Assembly: GCF_002865645.1 (NCBI RefSeq) | Contig: NW_020194667.1 | Span: 62,001 to 126,000 of the forward strand | Direction of reading: 5' to 3' | Source: Hyaloscypha bicolor E | Lineage: Eukaryota; Ascomycota; Leotiomycetes; Helotiales; Hyaloscyphaceae | Length of the DNA stretch: 64,000 nt | In this document: one piece after another, positions 1-13,168 of the stretch | Position numbering within the stretch: the first letter of the stretch is position 1 | Layout: every line of letters begins with the position of its first letter | Made by a program: the position numbers and the translations under genes | The notes under the pieces: model-generated | Database searches by the model: none | Told to the model about the DNA's origin: nothing | The model's input: only the letters and a program-made list of their open reading frames with translations

Positions 1-3000
1 TCTGAAGCTCTTTTTCTTCTCCAGGGTTCTCTTCTTGCTCTTTCTTCTGACTTTTCGCTCCGCCCGTTCCTTCCTCTCCATGCAGTCCTGACCGAGGTCA
101 CCCGAGAACCAAGAGTCAGTCTCGCTCCCACGCGCAAAGACCAGCGTACCAAGATCACTGATGAGGAGACTTGTCAAGGTCTGCTTCAAATCTATCAGGA
201 ATCGTTGTTTCGCTTGACTTGCACTCTCCTCCTTCAGCATTACCGTCTCGTTGGTAGACGACGAAGTTCCTGGGCGATGGCTGCTGATGCTAGTAGACGG
301 CGATTGAGCTCGAGTTTGGAATGGCGACCAGAATGTTGTAGCAGAATCAATGGTCAGCACAGGGCTAGCCATCCCGAAATAATCTTGAGAGTCCATCAGA
401 TCTCCAGTGGTGCTCAGTCGGGACGTGCTGTATCTGCCGGAATCAAAACTCTGCTGTGAATTGTTCCTAGCTGACATCGCTCGCAAATCTCGTAGGCCTG
501 GTCGACTGAAGTCGGTACTTCTTAAACCACGTTTTCCGTTATCTGACTCACTGGTATCGTCCCCAGATATGCTCAGTGACCCAAGTCCGTTGAGGAACAG
601 ATCACCCTTTTGTCTGCCACTATCCAGAATTCGTTTGTCTCTGTAGTAGAGCTCGCTTGACCAGAGAACTGGGCCCTCCATCAAATTATCACCGACCAAC
701 TTATTGATACAAGCCTCAATCTCCAAACAGAATCTGTGAATACGCTCTTCGCCTTTGCAGAAGTTCTCAATCCCGAATTGAGAAAGCCAGACCAACGTTT
801 TGTCTGACTGTTCGTCAGATAACTTGTTCGGTCCACCCTGTTCCTCAATCGCAGCCATCATATCCATTACTTGGGCTTCGGTCTTCAATAGGAAGTTATT
901 TGTGGAGAGCCTAGACGGATTCCGGGGCCGAGCACCTCCAGCAGAGAGATGTGTAGATCTTCTTGGCGACGCCATGCACTTCAATGCAATGGCTATATTC
1001 CGAGCAGTATCGTAGGCTGCAGAGTTTCTCACGTCTGTGACGTACCACATCTTGTCTCGAAGAGCCTTGAGACGCTTCATCATAGATTCAATGGTGACAT
1101 CGTGACGCTCCTGGGATTGCTTCAACCATACCAGCCATGCATCATACTCTTCAATGGCGCTCGTGGAACGTCGAATCGAGTCTCTTGGACCCCGAGAAAA
1201 GATACTCAGGAGAGATGCATATCCATCTCGCTTCAAAGAAGTAGATGAAATTTGGTGTAGCTGATTCAAGGTCTTCCAGTACAAGTGAGCGTTGACAAAA
1301 TCTGACTGGGCTTGGCATTGTGCTTCGGCCGCTTCCAGCATTGTGACCAAGACAGAAGTGGATTCGCGATCAGCCTTGTCGCTTTCCGAGTCACGCCTTA
1401 GGTGTTTTGAAGACTTTGAGTCAGGTTGCTTAATGTCCCTCCCAGATCCTGTAGAATTGTCACGAGGACGATAAGGATTCTTCGATTGCGCCTGAGCTGA
1501 TGATCCTGGCCGACTTCGTTGCTTCTTGCGAGGGCTTTCCAGTGCAGATGTCCTGTTACTGAAGGTCATTGACTCGGCCTTTGAATCTAGAGACTGTGGG
1601 ATCTCGTAGTCTTCAACAAGCTTCAATATTGAGTCTCTTAGTTGATGGTAGTCTTTCCCAAGATCTGGACCAGCACCAGGTGCATCATCTTCATCGTCAC
1701 TGCTGGTCGTAAATTCTTCCTCATCGGCCTCATCATCGGGGTCGTGTGGCATATGAGTTGACAGAGTTTGGCCATCGGCCGACATGAAGAGAACCGCCCA
1801 CCGTTCTGCGCAAGGATGACAGGATCCAGAAGTTCCATCAGCACCCAAACCCTGATTCATTTCATACGTAGCAATGCGGAGCTCAAACCCATCATCTTCG
1901 TAATTTGTTGGGGTCGAGGGCTCGTCCAGCAGAGGTTCTCGCGAGGTGGTGATGTCGCTAATCACCGAAGAGCCGCTGTTTGAAACTATGGAAGCATTGT
2001 CGAAGGCGTTGCGCGGAGCAGCCATCGATAGGGACTGGCTTAAACTGGACATGCCGCCAGTAGTGACTGTCGATATACCTGATATCGAAGAAGCGGAGGA
2101 ACGTAGACCACTTATGTGTATATCCTTGACAGAGCCAGAAACTGGGCGTCTTTCCGGGAAAAGCGCAGTAACCATCGTTAAAAGGTCTGATGGACTGAGA
2201 ACAAGATATGGATGAACTTCCACAGTCTCTCTTAGCGATGTTATGGATCGCGCTGGAAGTAGCTTTGCCTTAGATCGCGAAGGTCTGTTTGATCGGAAAC
2301 GGGTCATGATATTCTCGATGTGTCCCTTGATTGCCAGTGGAGTGGAAGACGTACTATTCCTATAGAAAATGTGAGATACTTGCGTGCCGGGAGTTTGGAT
2401 TTACATACCACATCATATCAATGACCAATTTCTGAGCCCTCATGACGACCTCTTTGAGGATCTTCTGTCGACCATATTCGGTGATGTGGTATTCGGACAT
2501 CATTCCATACGACTGGAGAGATCAGCAGCGAACATGAATGAGAGATTGGATACCACCTGCCTCGGGATGGATGACGACATTTAGCAAGAAGACTGAAAAG
2601 AGCCATTTTGATATCAGAAATCTCCTCGTTGCGTGGTGCCACTTGGGATCAAGTTTCCGGAGAATTGCGTTACCAAGTTCAATAAGCCCTTCCGGGATAC
2701 CTCCTGCTCCTGGATCATCCACAATCTCGAACAGCCCCTGAACGGCAGCGGTATAAAATTCGTCAGCCGCGATGGAGTCTTTGGCATTTCGCGGCTCGAC
2801 ATGGATACGGGTCCCAGCCTGGTCCTCGGCTTTTTCCAATAAGAAGGCTCCATCCTCAAGGATTTTCATGAGATACCATTCCATACTGCTTCGACCTGAC
2901 CAATCTCGCATCGCCGTCCAAACATTGAGAACACTGCAGATAAATTGTTCTGTACCGGTCTTCTGCTCGGTGATCAATCGGGCACATGTGGAAGCCCACA

Positions 3001-3960
3001 CATCTGTCCTCCTTAGATCCTCGCCGGAGTCTGGACCAGCGGAATTGGCGAAACAAGTATGAATCAAAGCAGATAACGGATCATGACGCTGAAAGGAAAG
3101 CAGACGCTCAACTGCAGAGGGTATATGCGCGGGAAGCCGGTGATTGCTGGAAACATGGCCTTTTGAACGATTATGAAAGGGCAACACGGAGTTTATAGGT
3201 TCCAATCCTTGATGGAATACAGTCAAATTGGATAGTTCTGAAGCCGTAAGACTTGAAACGCGACTGGCCAAATAGTCTGGGTTCGTCCGAATCTGGGTCA
3301 AGAATTTGAGAAGGCTCTCACGGGACCGCTGGGGTATTTCATGCATAAATGTGGTCAAGCCACTGGGGTCTTCTCCGCCTTGGGGATTCGCACGGCTGTT
3401 GTCCAAGTCGGGTTCCAATAAAGCATACCTGCGGGTGGCATCGCAGGAATTCCGGACATCGTGTATAGCATTATAAAGATTTGCAAAGTTCTTTTTCTCA
3501 TCAGCTCTGAAATTGTCAACCAAAGTACGATGTGACAATTCTCCACATCGTGCCAGGCGGGCGGAGAGGGCGGTGGATACGAGAGACCGTTGCAATCGAA
3601 TGCGAGAGTGGGCTCTTTTCCTTTCTTGATAGGTGCACAGCCGGACCAAGTGGGCAAGTTCTTCCAAAGTTGTGGTAGGGCTAGCAGCAGTCACCTCCGT
3701 GATCTTCGGGTTGCTATATTGTGAAATGTCTTGTAACAACGGAAGAGGTGGCAGTTTGGTCGGCGTTGCGGGAGCTTCTGGCAACTTGCCTTTGCCATTT
3801 GGAGACGGCTTCACTGGCTCTTGTCTTCGGGGAGCAGGGGATGGGGATGCATGCCGCGTACTGCTTCGGGGCCTTTCCCGCTCTGCGGGCTCTTTGTATG
3901 AGGTGGGGGGTCTATTGGGACTTCGGGATTGGTATCGATGTAGTCTAGGAGGGACGACAT
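1..3960 (-). CDS. Large RasGAP-like (GAPVD1-like) conserved fungal protein, 3' end outside window
   Basis: About 1270 residues lie in the window and the frame is still open at base 1. My exons are 3960-3862, 3817-2561, 2512-2409 and 2359-<1. The start is the ATG at 3960 (MSSLLDYID); the first junction is the least sure. The helical N-terminal third has a segment around residues 430-470 (WLFSVFLLNVVIHPE joined to SYGMMSEYHITEYGRQKI). This resembles the part of the GAPVD1 RasGAP fold where a Pro-Glu/Tyr-Gly-Ile motif precedes a conserved helix. The rest is acidic and Ser-rich with charged helical stretches and a Lys/Arg-rich end. GAPVD1-type proteins carry a C-terminal VPS9 domain, which would lie beyond the edge. 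The second intron (2560-2513) needs a GC donor. Function as a small-GTPase regulator is inferred from this resemblance only; the catalytic Arg finger was not identified. Confidence 0.6.
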
Positions 3961-5713
3961 GTTTTTCGGGAGGAGAGGGGGTAGGAGATCGCGAAGAGAG
4001 CTGGGTGATGGTGGGAGAGACAGCTGCAGATCCAAGAAGTCAGCATCCAATATTTGCGCGTGAGAGAGAAGAGGCAGGGTGGAGGAGAAGTGCGATTTCA
4101 TCCCATGTTTTGGACGTACGGGGAGAGGCGTGAGCAGGCCCGGGAAGGGAGAGGGATCGCTGCATTTGTATCATCGCTCCATCTGGTTGTGGCCTGGCTG
4201 CGATCTCGAGCTCCCCAGCTTCGAGATGCCAGTGCACGCAAACAAGTCGGATGGGTTCTGTGATGTCGCGCTGCGCTGCGCTGTGCTCGCGCAATCAGGG
4301 CGAGGCCGCGGAAGCCGTTGCGAGGCTGGCCGTGGATTATGCGGGGCTCGGATCCGATAAGGTCAAGCCGATTGCCTTCTCTCACACGCAAAGTCCAGAC
4401 GACAACTCTCCTGCTGCGGGCTTGGACGTGAGGATATAAGGGACACCTGGGACGAAAAGCACCTGTGAACGCCTCTCGCCGCTCTCGTCTCTCGTCTCTC
4501 CTTCTTGTCGGCCGTGGAGCATCGCGCAGGTAGCGTGGATTTGTTGGCAGCGTGGCCAGCCACGGCACACACGCCCAATCATGGCCAACGCCGGATCATC
4601 GCCAGCACAGCGACGAGCAGGGATCTTCTCCCCGCGGTCCAATCTCGCGTGCAGGAACATCGTCGAGTCTTCATGGCTGCTGCTGGTGCTGCTGCCGCTC
4701 CTTTCAGCCTCCGACAGATCGCACTGCAAGTGCCTGCGGCTTGCAGTCCACAGAGACAAGCTTCTCGGTGGCACTCTGCTGGCTGGTGTCCAGACATTGC
4801 TGCACACTGGAGCGGTCCTGAGTGACGGGGCGAGGGGCTGGGGCTGGGGCCTTGGGATTCGAGATGGCGGCCGGTGGGTGGCCAGTGGGGACACCAGGCG
4901 TTGCACATACTCCATGGCAGCTGAAGATCGATCACTGGATGCTGGATGTCCGGTGCGAGATCTGGTCCCAGCAGGTCGACTGGCGGGGATGCCTCGAATC
5001 TGTCTCTGCCGTTTGCCTCTGCAGTTCCACATACGCTGCGCCGCTGAACGGAGGCAACATAACGGTACGCCGTCATCTGCACATCAGTCTCATCAAGGGT
5101 GAGCGATGTGCTGGCCGCAGAACCGGTCGCAGAGAGAATCGATACCAGAAACCCTGACAATATCGAGTCCCGTGTCTGTCCGCTCTCCAGCAGGTCGTGG
5201 TCCCATACCTAAATCGTTGAGCCAGCATTTGCGTAAAATCCTTGCTGCCAACGCACACATACATGCTTTGGTGCGAGGACGCACATTCTGCCTTAAAGGC
5301 TCGTGGCTCAAGAGCAGTTGCTGCAGGTCTCCCTATTGTTGCCGCTGACATGTGCAAACCCTTGAATAATGGGCAAGCGAGGAGTCCCTTTTCCCCTCCA
5401 TTCACGTGATGGTGGATCATGTGACTGTCACCTGACCCAAAGTGAGATTCCATCCAAAGTAGCCGAGTTCGCCTTTGAAGTTACTCTTCTGCAAAGTTTT
5501 GATCTCGCTTCTATGGTGCCTCTTCAGTAAATCTACTGCAATTCTACAAATATGTAATTTTCTGTCTTGTGAGGCTGAGCTGAGCCGATGCAAGCGCCAT
5601 TATGAAAATTTCTCCGAGCCTCATTTCATCCGATCTTGACTCGGTTTATAATAGTATCTCAACATTCTGTAGAGTACAGATATCGCGAGCCTCTCCCCAA
5701 TCAAGTCGCACCA
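3961..5713. other. Intergenic region, no convincing gene
   Basis: This spacer lies between two divergent genes (RasGAP-like minus, HET plus). Long open frames occur on both strands between about 4380 and 5100, but they overlap in several frames, have no domain and no consistent splice structure, and reflect GC-rich sequence without stops. A TCACGTGA octamer lies at 5402-5409. It probably holds the 5' UTRs and promoters of both neighbours. Confidence 0.5.
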
Positions 5714-7577
5714 ATGTCAAATAGTACGGGGTATGGGTACTCGCCTCTTGGAGACAACAGCATCAGGCTATTGCAGATCGAGGCAGTCACCAATCCTTCA
5801 TTGAACCACGAGAGAGCTGCAATACGGTGTCAAATCCATCATTTCCATATTGCAAAGGCTCCGAATTATCGGGCGCTATCATACGCATGTGAGTTCCATG
5901 CTCCACTGTTTAACCTACCTCGGACAGGATGCAATCGTGACTCATGGCAAGGCACAAATTGATCCCAAAGACGTCGATTATGGATGATCCTAATGTTTCA
6001 ACTCTTTTACAGGGGGCAATTCGGCGACTCGTTTTATCTACTTGAACGATCAGCGGATCGAAGTTCGAAAGAACCTGTGGCAGGCTCTGTGGCACCTACG
6101 TAACAACAATTTCTGTGTTCCACATTTGGCAACAGAGTATGGTTTAACTGAGAAAGATACCAAATGGATATGGATTGATGCGCTCTGTATCGATCAGTTG
6201 AACACCGTTGAGAGGAACCATCAAGTTTTGTTGATGGGCCGCATCTACAAGACCGCAGCGGAAGTTTTCGCGTGGCTTGGCTGTCTAAGCGACCTACCTT
6301 TTGGCTCCAGAGTTCATACCGCAGTGTACCAATTGGCAGCTCTAACAGAGTATAAAGATCCAAAGGTTTGGGAAGAGCGGATCTTGCGGTATGGTCTGCA
6401 CAATTTCGTTTCACTATTTACGCTACAGTATTGGCAAAGGATGTGGATTCTACAAGAAATTGGACTCGCTGCCAAAATCACATTACTCTTCGACACTATG
6501 TCTGCAGATTGGACTGGATTTGAACACCTACAAAAGACACTGAAATGGACACAACACATGAGATCCGACACAAGCGTTTTCGTCAGAAAGGAAACTCGAT
6601 TTTTCTGGGGAATGTTGATCGCTAGCCAAGCCTTTCGCCTGGCATTTCATCGCCTCGATGCTTCTCACAACACACTCGAAGAGCTGCTCCACACCGGCCA
6701 ATTCTCCGTCTGTGCTGATCCACGAGACAAAGTCTACGCCGTTCTAGGTCTTGCCACCGACTGCCAAAACGGCGAGCTGGAGATCGATTACTCCAAATCC
6801 CTGTTCGAGGTGTATTCAGACGTCATGAACTTCTGCAGCAAGACATATAATGGGCCAAAGCAAAGCGAAAGACTGCTACGATTGAGTAGGTTGCTCCAGG
6901 CAAGCTTCGACAGAGCAGCGGAGCTCAACGATGGAGCCGAAGCATGGCTCTCCTCATCAAGCCCCTCGGCAAAGAGCTTCACATTCAACATACGAGGCTT
7001 AAGGACCGGCAACATCGCCCAGCTGCGTGCTCCAGTCCTCTCAAGCTCACTCTTGAATAAACTTTCAAGAAGACCACCCCACTTAGGAATGTCCCCCGAT
7101 GAGATATCCAAACAGCTCCTGGAACTCTCCAAAGCGATCCCAATCACTTCTAGCTTGTCATCTGCCTTGCAAGCATCCTCTACCTCAACCATCAATATTC
7201 GTGCTCCGCAGGCTCTGGAATACATTAAGCCAATCCGGATCTACCGTCCAGGCAAAGAAGAGGCAATACATACCTGCCTCCCGTTTACAATGGATGACAA
7301 TCGAACAGGCTATGCGCCAACGAATGCACAGACAGGAGACGTCATATGCCAGTTCGCCGGCTCTGAAGTAGTGGCTGTGCTTCGCGAGCTACAAAACGGG
7401 AGATACGACATCATTGGTCGGGCGTTTGTGGAGTTTGCGTCGTCGAAATTGGAAACTGGAAAATGTGGGAAGGAGGATGAGATTAAGTTTAAGTTGGATA
7501 TTGTTACGCTGCAGCAGTTGACTTCGGCAACGGACCCGGTGCTTCTTCAGCCTGGCTTGGTGCTGACTGGAGGCTGA
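5714..7577 (+). CDS. HET-domain (heterokaryon incompatibility) protein
   Basis: Two exons, 5714-5888 and 6013-7577, separated by a 124 bp GT-AG intron (donor GTGAGT, acceptor TTTACAG), give about 579 residues. The join restores YRALSYAWGNSATRFIYL, the start of the HET domain. Further HET signatures follow in order: NLWQALWHLR, WIWIDALCIDQLN, ER-NHQVLLMGRIYKTA, VFAWLG and later QRMWILQE. A downstream segment with CADPRDKVYAVLGLA is also typical of the family, and the C-terminal third is the variable tail. HET proteins trigger or modulate cell death on fusion of incompatible hyphae. The first ATG in this frame is at 5714; an upstream TTG is unlikely. The gene looks intact. A truncated HET relic lies 10 kb downstream (17907-18672). 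Confidence 0.9.
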
Positions 7578-8396
7578 GAACAGTCCTGTTATTCCTGAGG
7601 AAATCATGCCCTGGAAATGGATCAGCATTACCAAAGAATCGTTCACAAGGACGGCTCATGCCGTACCTTTGCAACTTTCTAAGGTGTGAAATTGGAAATT
7701 AGGTTCAAGGGACCTTGAGCAAACGAAGTCAAGCGAGCCCTCCTTCCAATGCCGATGTCAACCCTTTATTGAGATCTAGAAATACCTTTTCAGCTGGTTC
7801 TTTCGGCCCAAGCGTAGCTGAGTAGAAGTTTACTTCATTCTAGGAACTCTTCCATTGGCCCAATTCTTCGCTAAGGACACAAATACGTCAACGTGTAGCA
7901 GCAGTCCCGGGCGGCTTTGTTTGCCACATCCAGGAGAATCGCTTCGGGAAGAGATGTGCTAGTCAAGGGGCCCGAACTCGCGGATTAAGTGCAAGGGATC
8001 GAAGAGACACTGAAGGTGGGATTTGATAGGGTGTGATCGTTGAAAGCAGCACGTGGATTTATGTACAGCTTTGGTCCTGGTACATTGAGAGCTAGTGAAC
8101 ACGTGAAAATTTTGTGGCTAGGCGTCTTAGTTCTCTCTGACGATATGCCCTTGAGTGAGGATAGACCCATCGTGAGAGAGTTAGCGATCTAAAGCGTAAT
8201 TGTCCGTGGCCACCACCTTCTACGCGCTCGCTCCTAAGAACACACCTAGCGCATATATGTTTCGACATCGGCGGTAAAGCGCTCCAGACAACTTACCAGA
8301 CAGAAAAGACAACCCAATTGACGGCGAGTGTTCCCAAGTGTAACGCCGTAATTGCTACTCGTTATTTCCGACTTGTAGCTGAAGGACCGCTCTCAA
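7578..8396. other. Intergenic, nothing recognised
   Basis: Stops occur in all frames and there is no coding-like segment, clear repeat or RNA gene. It presumably contains the 3' UTR of the HET gene. Confidence 0.5.
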
Positions 8397-8820
8397 ATGG
8401 TTTCAATCGAGAGCTACGAAAACTTTGAACAGGAGATATTCACGTTCTTCGAAAAGTGCCTAGAAAACCCGAGTCATGCACGGAGGCACTTATTTCGATA
8501 CATAGTAGAACAGTCGGACACATATCCCATCTTGAGTCAACACCCGTTATTCATAGCTCTCAGCCAGGGCGATTGGCCGCCTGAGAGCTTGCGGAGTGAT
8601 AAATCTATTCCGGGAGATATCTACAACGACGATCTTAAGCTATTCCATCACTTTTTGATATCCTTTGCAATCCTTGCTGGGCCCAGATCGTGGGAACGAA
8701 AATGACTTGCCAAAACCTCTGCAGGATATTTTGCACAATCCCCGTCTCAGGTATGACTACCTTCACGCCACCCTCATTCCACTCTCCAAGCTCACCATCA
8801 CCACACCTGGACTTTTGTGA
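8397..8820 (+). pseudogene. Small hypothetical gene with a probable frameshift
   Basis: An ATG-initiated frame of 102 codons (8397-8705; begins MVSIESYENFEQEIF) ends soon after FAILAGP. Directly after, in another frame, coding-like sequence resumes as NENDLPKPLQDILHNPRLRY and runs through LTITTPGLL to a stop at 8818-8820. The only GT-AG pair near the junction would make an intron of about 35 bp, too short. A one-base indel around 8685-8700 in a gene of roughly 140 codons is the simplest reading. The family is not recognised. It could also be a short non-coding ORF. Confidence 0.3.
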
Positions 8821-10212
8821 CTGGTCGTAAGAGGCGCGGGGTCATGGGCGATGTTCGCCGAGAGACGTATAGCGTCGAAGCAGTTGACCTCGCGTAGTTG
8901 GGTGGGCAGCTTTGGAAGATGGCGGATCTCGCGCCAGGGACTGCTGCTCCCCCGAGATAGGAGGACCTGCCAATTTCCGGAATCAGCTAATAAATTCCAA
9001 AGGAGATCAGAGCCATGAATACGACTGTTCGGGAGCTTCCACTTACATTCCGTGCTGCCTTATACACACCAGGTAACCGAATTTTGATGGCCTTGCTTGC
9101 GGCTATGATGGTATGCATACTATGGATGAGGGGAATGAGGAAGGGGACCCAGTGAGTACTGCCTAGTGCAAATTCTATGGTCTTTTGCTAGAGTGGGAGG
9201 GGGACACTTCCATTTTTCTCGTTCGGATCAGTATGTCTTTGGATATCTGTCACTTATGGGGGTTTTAGTGGGTATGTTTCGAGGAATTTGCGGATGCCCT
9301 TGAGCGCGGTGTGCGAGATATCTTGCATTGAATGCCCTCTTCGGGTGCTTCTGCTCGTCTATCTTGGGATACAAATGAAAAGAGTGGATCGAGGGGAACT
9401 CCTCAATGCGTTGAAAATGAGGGCTGAATTGAGGGATGGATGGAAAGAGCTTTTATAGACCCAGGTTCTTTCTTCTTTGTAGGCGCGATTTCTGAATGTT
9501 GGGATTGAATAGGGGCCTAAGCGAGGAGCCAGGGGTCCCAAGCGAGCCCCTTCAGAGAGTTTCTTATTCGGGAAGCACAACTCACGAGGATGGTGTTCAG
9601 AATTAAATGAACAAATAAATCTAAGAACTTCTATATAATGAGTGCATTCTCAACATAAGACAGGAAGACAACGCTTGTCTAGCTTGTGATTGAATTCATA
9701 AAACAAAGAAAGATGTAATTTCATGCAGTAAAGACATGTGGAATGCCGCATCTTCATTGCTAATTTTGAACTGTGGTTGTGCCTACGACGGCGCTATAAT
9801 TGTATGGTTTCTTTCTCTATTTGTAAGAGAAAGATAATATGCACTTTGAGTGAACAGGACTTTTTTCTGTCAACAAAATGAGGTATACGTCACGTGATAT
9901 TGATTCTCTGTCCTCCAAGACCAGCTCATCCGAAATGCAGGCACTGATTATTGATTATTGATGATAGATTATATATGGATACGCATGGCGACTCGATGGA
10001 ATCCTCTGCATTATGCTACCATTTGTGATCAAAAGTAGGGAGCTCGGGCTTCGATGCTCCAAGACTCCTAGTGCATTTCTCCCGGCATTACATGTTGACA
10101 TCACCACTCCAAAATCACAGCCTCGCGAGATCCCATATGGAGAACCTCACATTCGCATCCAGAACTTAATTCATTAAATCCTTACCAATATACTTGTTTA
10201 TCTCTCATCAGG
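8821..10212. other. Gene-free spacer, AT-rich in its second half
   Basis: No supported gene. 9590-10190 is AT-rich with many stops. A TCACGTGA octamer lies at 9890-9897. The last part is the likely promoter of the gene starting at 10213. Confidence 0.45.
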
Positions 10213-11133
10213 ATGGGAATCTCACACTCCACAGCTAGGTGGGTTGCCCCACTCTCCTTCGCCATCGACTTCGCAGCTCAGCAATATGGAATGCTCTCTT
10301 CCCCAAATATGAGAGATGTCCATGATGCAAACCTCTCTTTTTGGTCACCTCAGCCATACTTCATAGCAGGATTCTTCTTCCCGCAACAGCTGTTCCAGTT
10401 AGCATGGTTGTATCGACTCTACAAACTGGACCCGAGCAAGAGTGCGAAGGACAAGGAGGAGGTACAGATCATGGTGGATTTTGTGCCTTACTACGCAGTT
10501 GGTAATATCTGCATTGCAAGTATGACTGATCTTCCTTGCCTTTTGATACCCCTTTGGAGAAAGGTGCTAACAATTGATAGCTTGGATGGTGTTCTGGAAT
10601 GCCTCCGAACTAAAGACAGCAAACGTATTCGTGCTCATCAACTCCTTGACGCAACTTTACTATATTTTTGGACGTCTGCCACGAATGAATACACGCTCAA
10701 CATCCTCCGTACTTACGCACATCGTTTCGAAGACGTTTGCGGGCATTGGAGTCCTGGACTTCTTGCACAATGGCTCCGTAGCCTATTTCGATCATCAGGG
10801 CCCGAATACATTGGTCAAGGTCTTGACGGGTGTGGGGTTTGGAGCTCTTGCAAGCTGCAGTGATTGGATTTTTGGAGGATGTTTGGTATATGATTTGGTT
10901 GCCTTGGCTGTAGGACAAAGAGGCATCGGAGAGACGGGATGGAGCATTTTATTGGGAATTTTTGCTGTGGGCACAGCGGGCATTGTTACTGCCAAAAATT
11001 GGGTTTGGTAGGTGGGTGCGTTCCATGGAGTATATACCTGGAGGGGAAATGCTGATTGTGATGCAGGCACCCGTATGTGAAGGAGGATCTCGCTGCGGGG
11101 TACGAAGCTGCTCCAGCGGAAGACACGGTGTAG
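10213..11133 (+). CDS. Conserved fungal multi-pass membrane protein, function unknown
   Basis: Three exons, 10213-10519, 10581-11007 and 11067-11133, give 266 residues. The 61 bp and 59 bp introns have good GT-AG ends and the phases close exactly. The sequence alternates hydrophobic segments with short loops: PYFIAGFFFPQQLFQLAWLY, YYAVGNICIATWMVFW, VFVLINSLTQLYYIF, KVLTGVGFGALASCSDWIF and WSILLGIFAVGTAGIV, so about six membrane spans are likely. The soluble C-terminus (HPYVKEDLAAGYEAAP) comes from the third exon; without it the frame would stop at NWVW. I remember similar uncharacterised proteins in ascomycetes but cannot name a function. No obvious signal peptide is present. Confidence 0.8.
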
Positions 11134-11454
11134 GGCTTTGTAAAAATAATTTGGCTAGCTATTATGGGTTCTTTTCAGCTGCAAATAATCCACCTCGCTG
11201 CAGCACCGATCCTCATCTCTTTGATGCGGGATGGAAGAACAAAGAAGTCTCTATCGTGACCCCTGATTTGGTTGGTTGTCTTGGCGATGTGCTCTGTGGC
11301 TTGCATGTCAGCTGCAAGAAACTGAGGCTCGGCAACCTCATTCCTCATTCGAAATCTCTCTGCTTCAAGACATTTCCTTGGGCTCTTTCTCTTCATCACG
11401 CCCATTCTTATGTCATTTATTATTCGAATCTAGTTATAATTGAGAGCCCTCAAG

Positions 11455-13168
11455 ATGGACCCAGGCACAGCCCTCGCCATTGTGGGCCTCGGTTTGGATG
11501 CGGTGAAGGACCTCCATTCGTACTATGTAGTCTGGAAAGACCGCGATCGGGATGTGGAAGAGGTCGGACAGCAATTGATTTGGCTTATGAATCTTTTCCA
11601 AACTATGCAAATAACGCTCAAACAGGATGATCTCAACCCAGCCCAAGTCCAGATGATTTGCGGCTCGATTAAGAAATGCGAGGAAATCATAACCAAACTC
11701 AAAGTTAAGTTGGCCAAGGTAAAACGAGAAGGAGATCCGCGTACGTTGCTGAAGAAATTGGACGATCAAAGGAGACGGGCGCTTTATCCTTTCAAGAAGG
11801 GGACTATCGGTGGCCTTCTTGACCTCATTGACAGCTGCAAAGAAGAAATGAAGATGGTTATTCCGTTGCTCAACCTGTAAGTTTGAAATCGTGTCTGCAG
11901 TCTAGTAACTCGTCTCTCCCATAGATTCATCAGGAAAGATCCAAAAGGGTTAGAGAGACTTGGATATCAAAGTAACATCCGTCTCTAGTGTTGTTAATGA
12001 AACGAAGGTGATGATCGTGGATGGGACCAAAGGTACCAAACCCGATACTTTGAGTGAGGCTCTGCTGATAATTTATGACAGAGAAGGAGCGGAAATGAGT
12101 CATGGACTGGTTGAAGCCCAATCAGCCAGGCAGCTATCCATGCCGCTACTTCAAGGAATCACGAACCGGGGACTGGAGAATGGTTTCTAGAGGATAGAGA
12201 TGAGGCCGATGCGAGCGCCATTAAATTTGTTAGAAGAGTCACCTCGATGTCCAACCCCGAGGCGAATATATCTGAGATTGTAAGGCAGTGGCCAGGTAAC
12301 GATCACGAATAGGCGGATTGCACGGGAGTGTCAGTCCTCCATTTATTTCAGAGAAACTGTAAGTCTCAGCTTTTCGAAGTACTATTTCCTCTTTTGTAGC
12401 AATGTCCAGCAGCTCCTGGAACATTCTACTCCCGAAAGTACTTTGAAGAAGTATGCTGACTCCGATTTCTTGGGGAACAGGGTGGCGGCGGTTGTGATAA
12501 ATCTCTCCTCAGAATCACTACTTTCTACTTAGAACCTCTGCACGGTCCGACATTCAAATCAGAGACGCGGCTGACCCTTGAATCACTGCAGGCCCGTTCC
12601 GGAGTTGATATTGCCTCTGAAAGGCAACTTCTATTTTGGAGTCGTATATGGATCTTTCATAATGTAGATGCTGTTCGCTTTTTTTCTCAGGGCGTTATGT
12701 TTTGAAACTCCACGGGGGTGGATGAGAGTTTCGAAACCCGAATCTGTGACTTTTACAATCAGCCTCATCATTTCCATGCTCGAGAAACGGCGCCTGCAAC
12801 AGGACAGACCCGATAAAAGTGGGCATGAACAATTTCCAATAGATGTGGCTAGCTCGAGTAGCGCACAACTTCAGGAGACTGGAATTCAAACGGGCGGCAG
12901 TTTTCTTTACGGGCCAGCTCATTTGATAGCCCGAGGAACCTCTTTGCCATATCCACCCGATCAGGTAAAAGAGAAGCAGGTGTTCCCCGGTTTCGTCTAC
13001 TATACATGTTGCGTCTTAGCCGATGAAATTCCTAAGCTGGAAACTGCTACTATAGAACCTGTCATTATCCTAGAACCCTCCTCTCTTTTCTGGAAAGCTA
13101 AAAGGAGGCGGAGAAAATGGAAAGCTTTCCTTTATTCCCTATTAACTTTAAGAATAATTAATAAATAG
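11455..13168 (+). pseudogene. Decayed gene with a fungal STAND/NACHT-type N-terminal domain
   Basis: An open segment (11455-11880) begins MDPGTALAIVGLGLDAVKDL and continues as a charged helical domain (VWKDRDRDVEEVGQQLIWL, SCKEEMKMVIPLLNL). It resembles the N-terminal domain found in front of NACHT or ankyrin modules in fungal NLR-like proteins. A GT-AG intron (about 11879-11935) follows, then the frame runs out in a stop. One base away, coding-like sequence continues from 11960 (DIKVTSVSSVVNETKVMIVDG). Further recognisable blocks appear with stops and frame changes: 12200-12300 (DEADASAIKFVRRV), 12600-12700 (RQLLFWSRIWIFHNVDAVRF) and an ORF at 12668-13168. No NTPase motif survives. I read it as a degraded self/non-self or cell-death gene; annotators might call only the first 142 codons. 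Confidence 0.55.

Noticed and set aside
4382..5102. Overlapping long ORFs on both strands (up to 216 codons)
   Set aside because: Several frames on both strands are open at once in GC-rich sequence; no domain, no consistent splice model.
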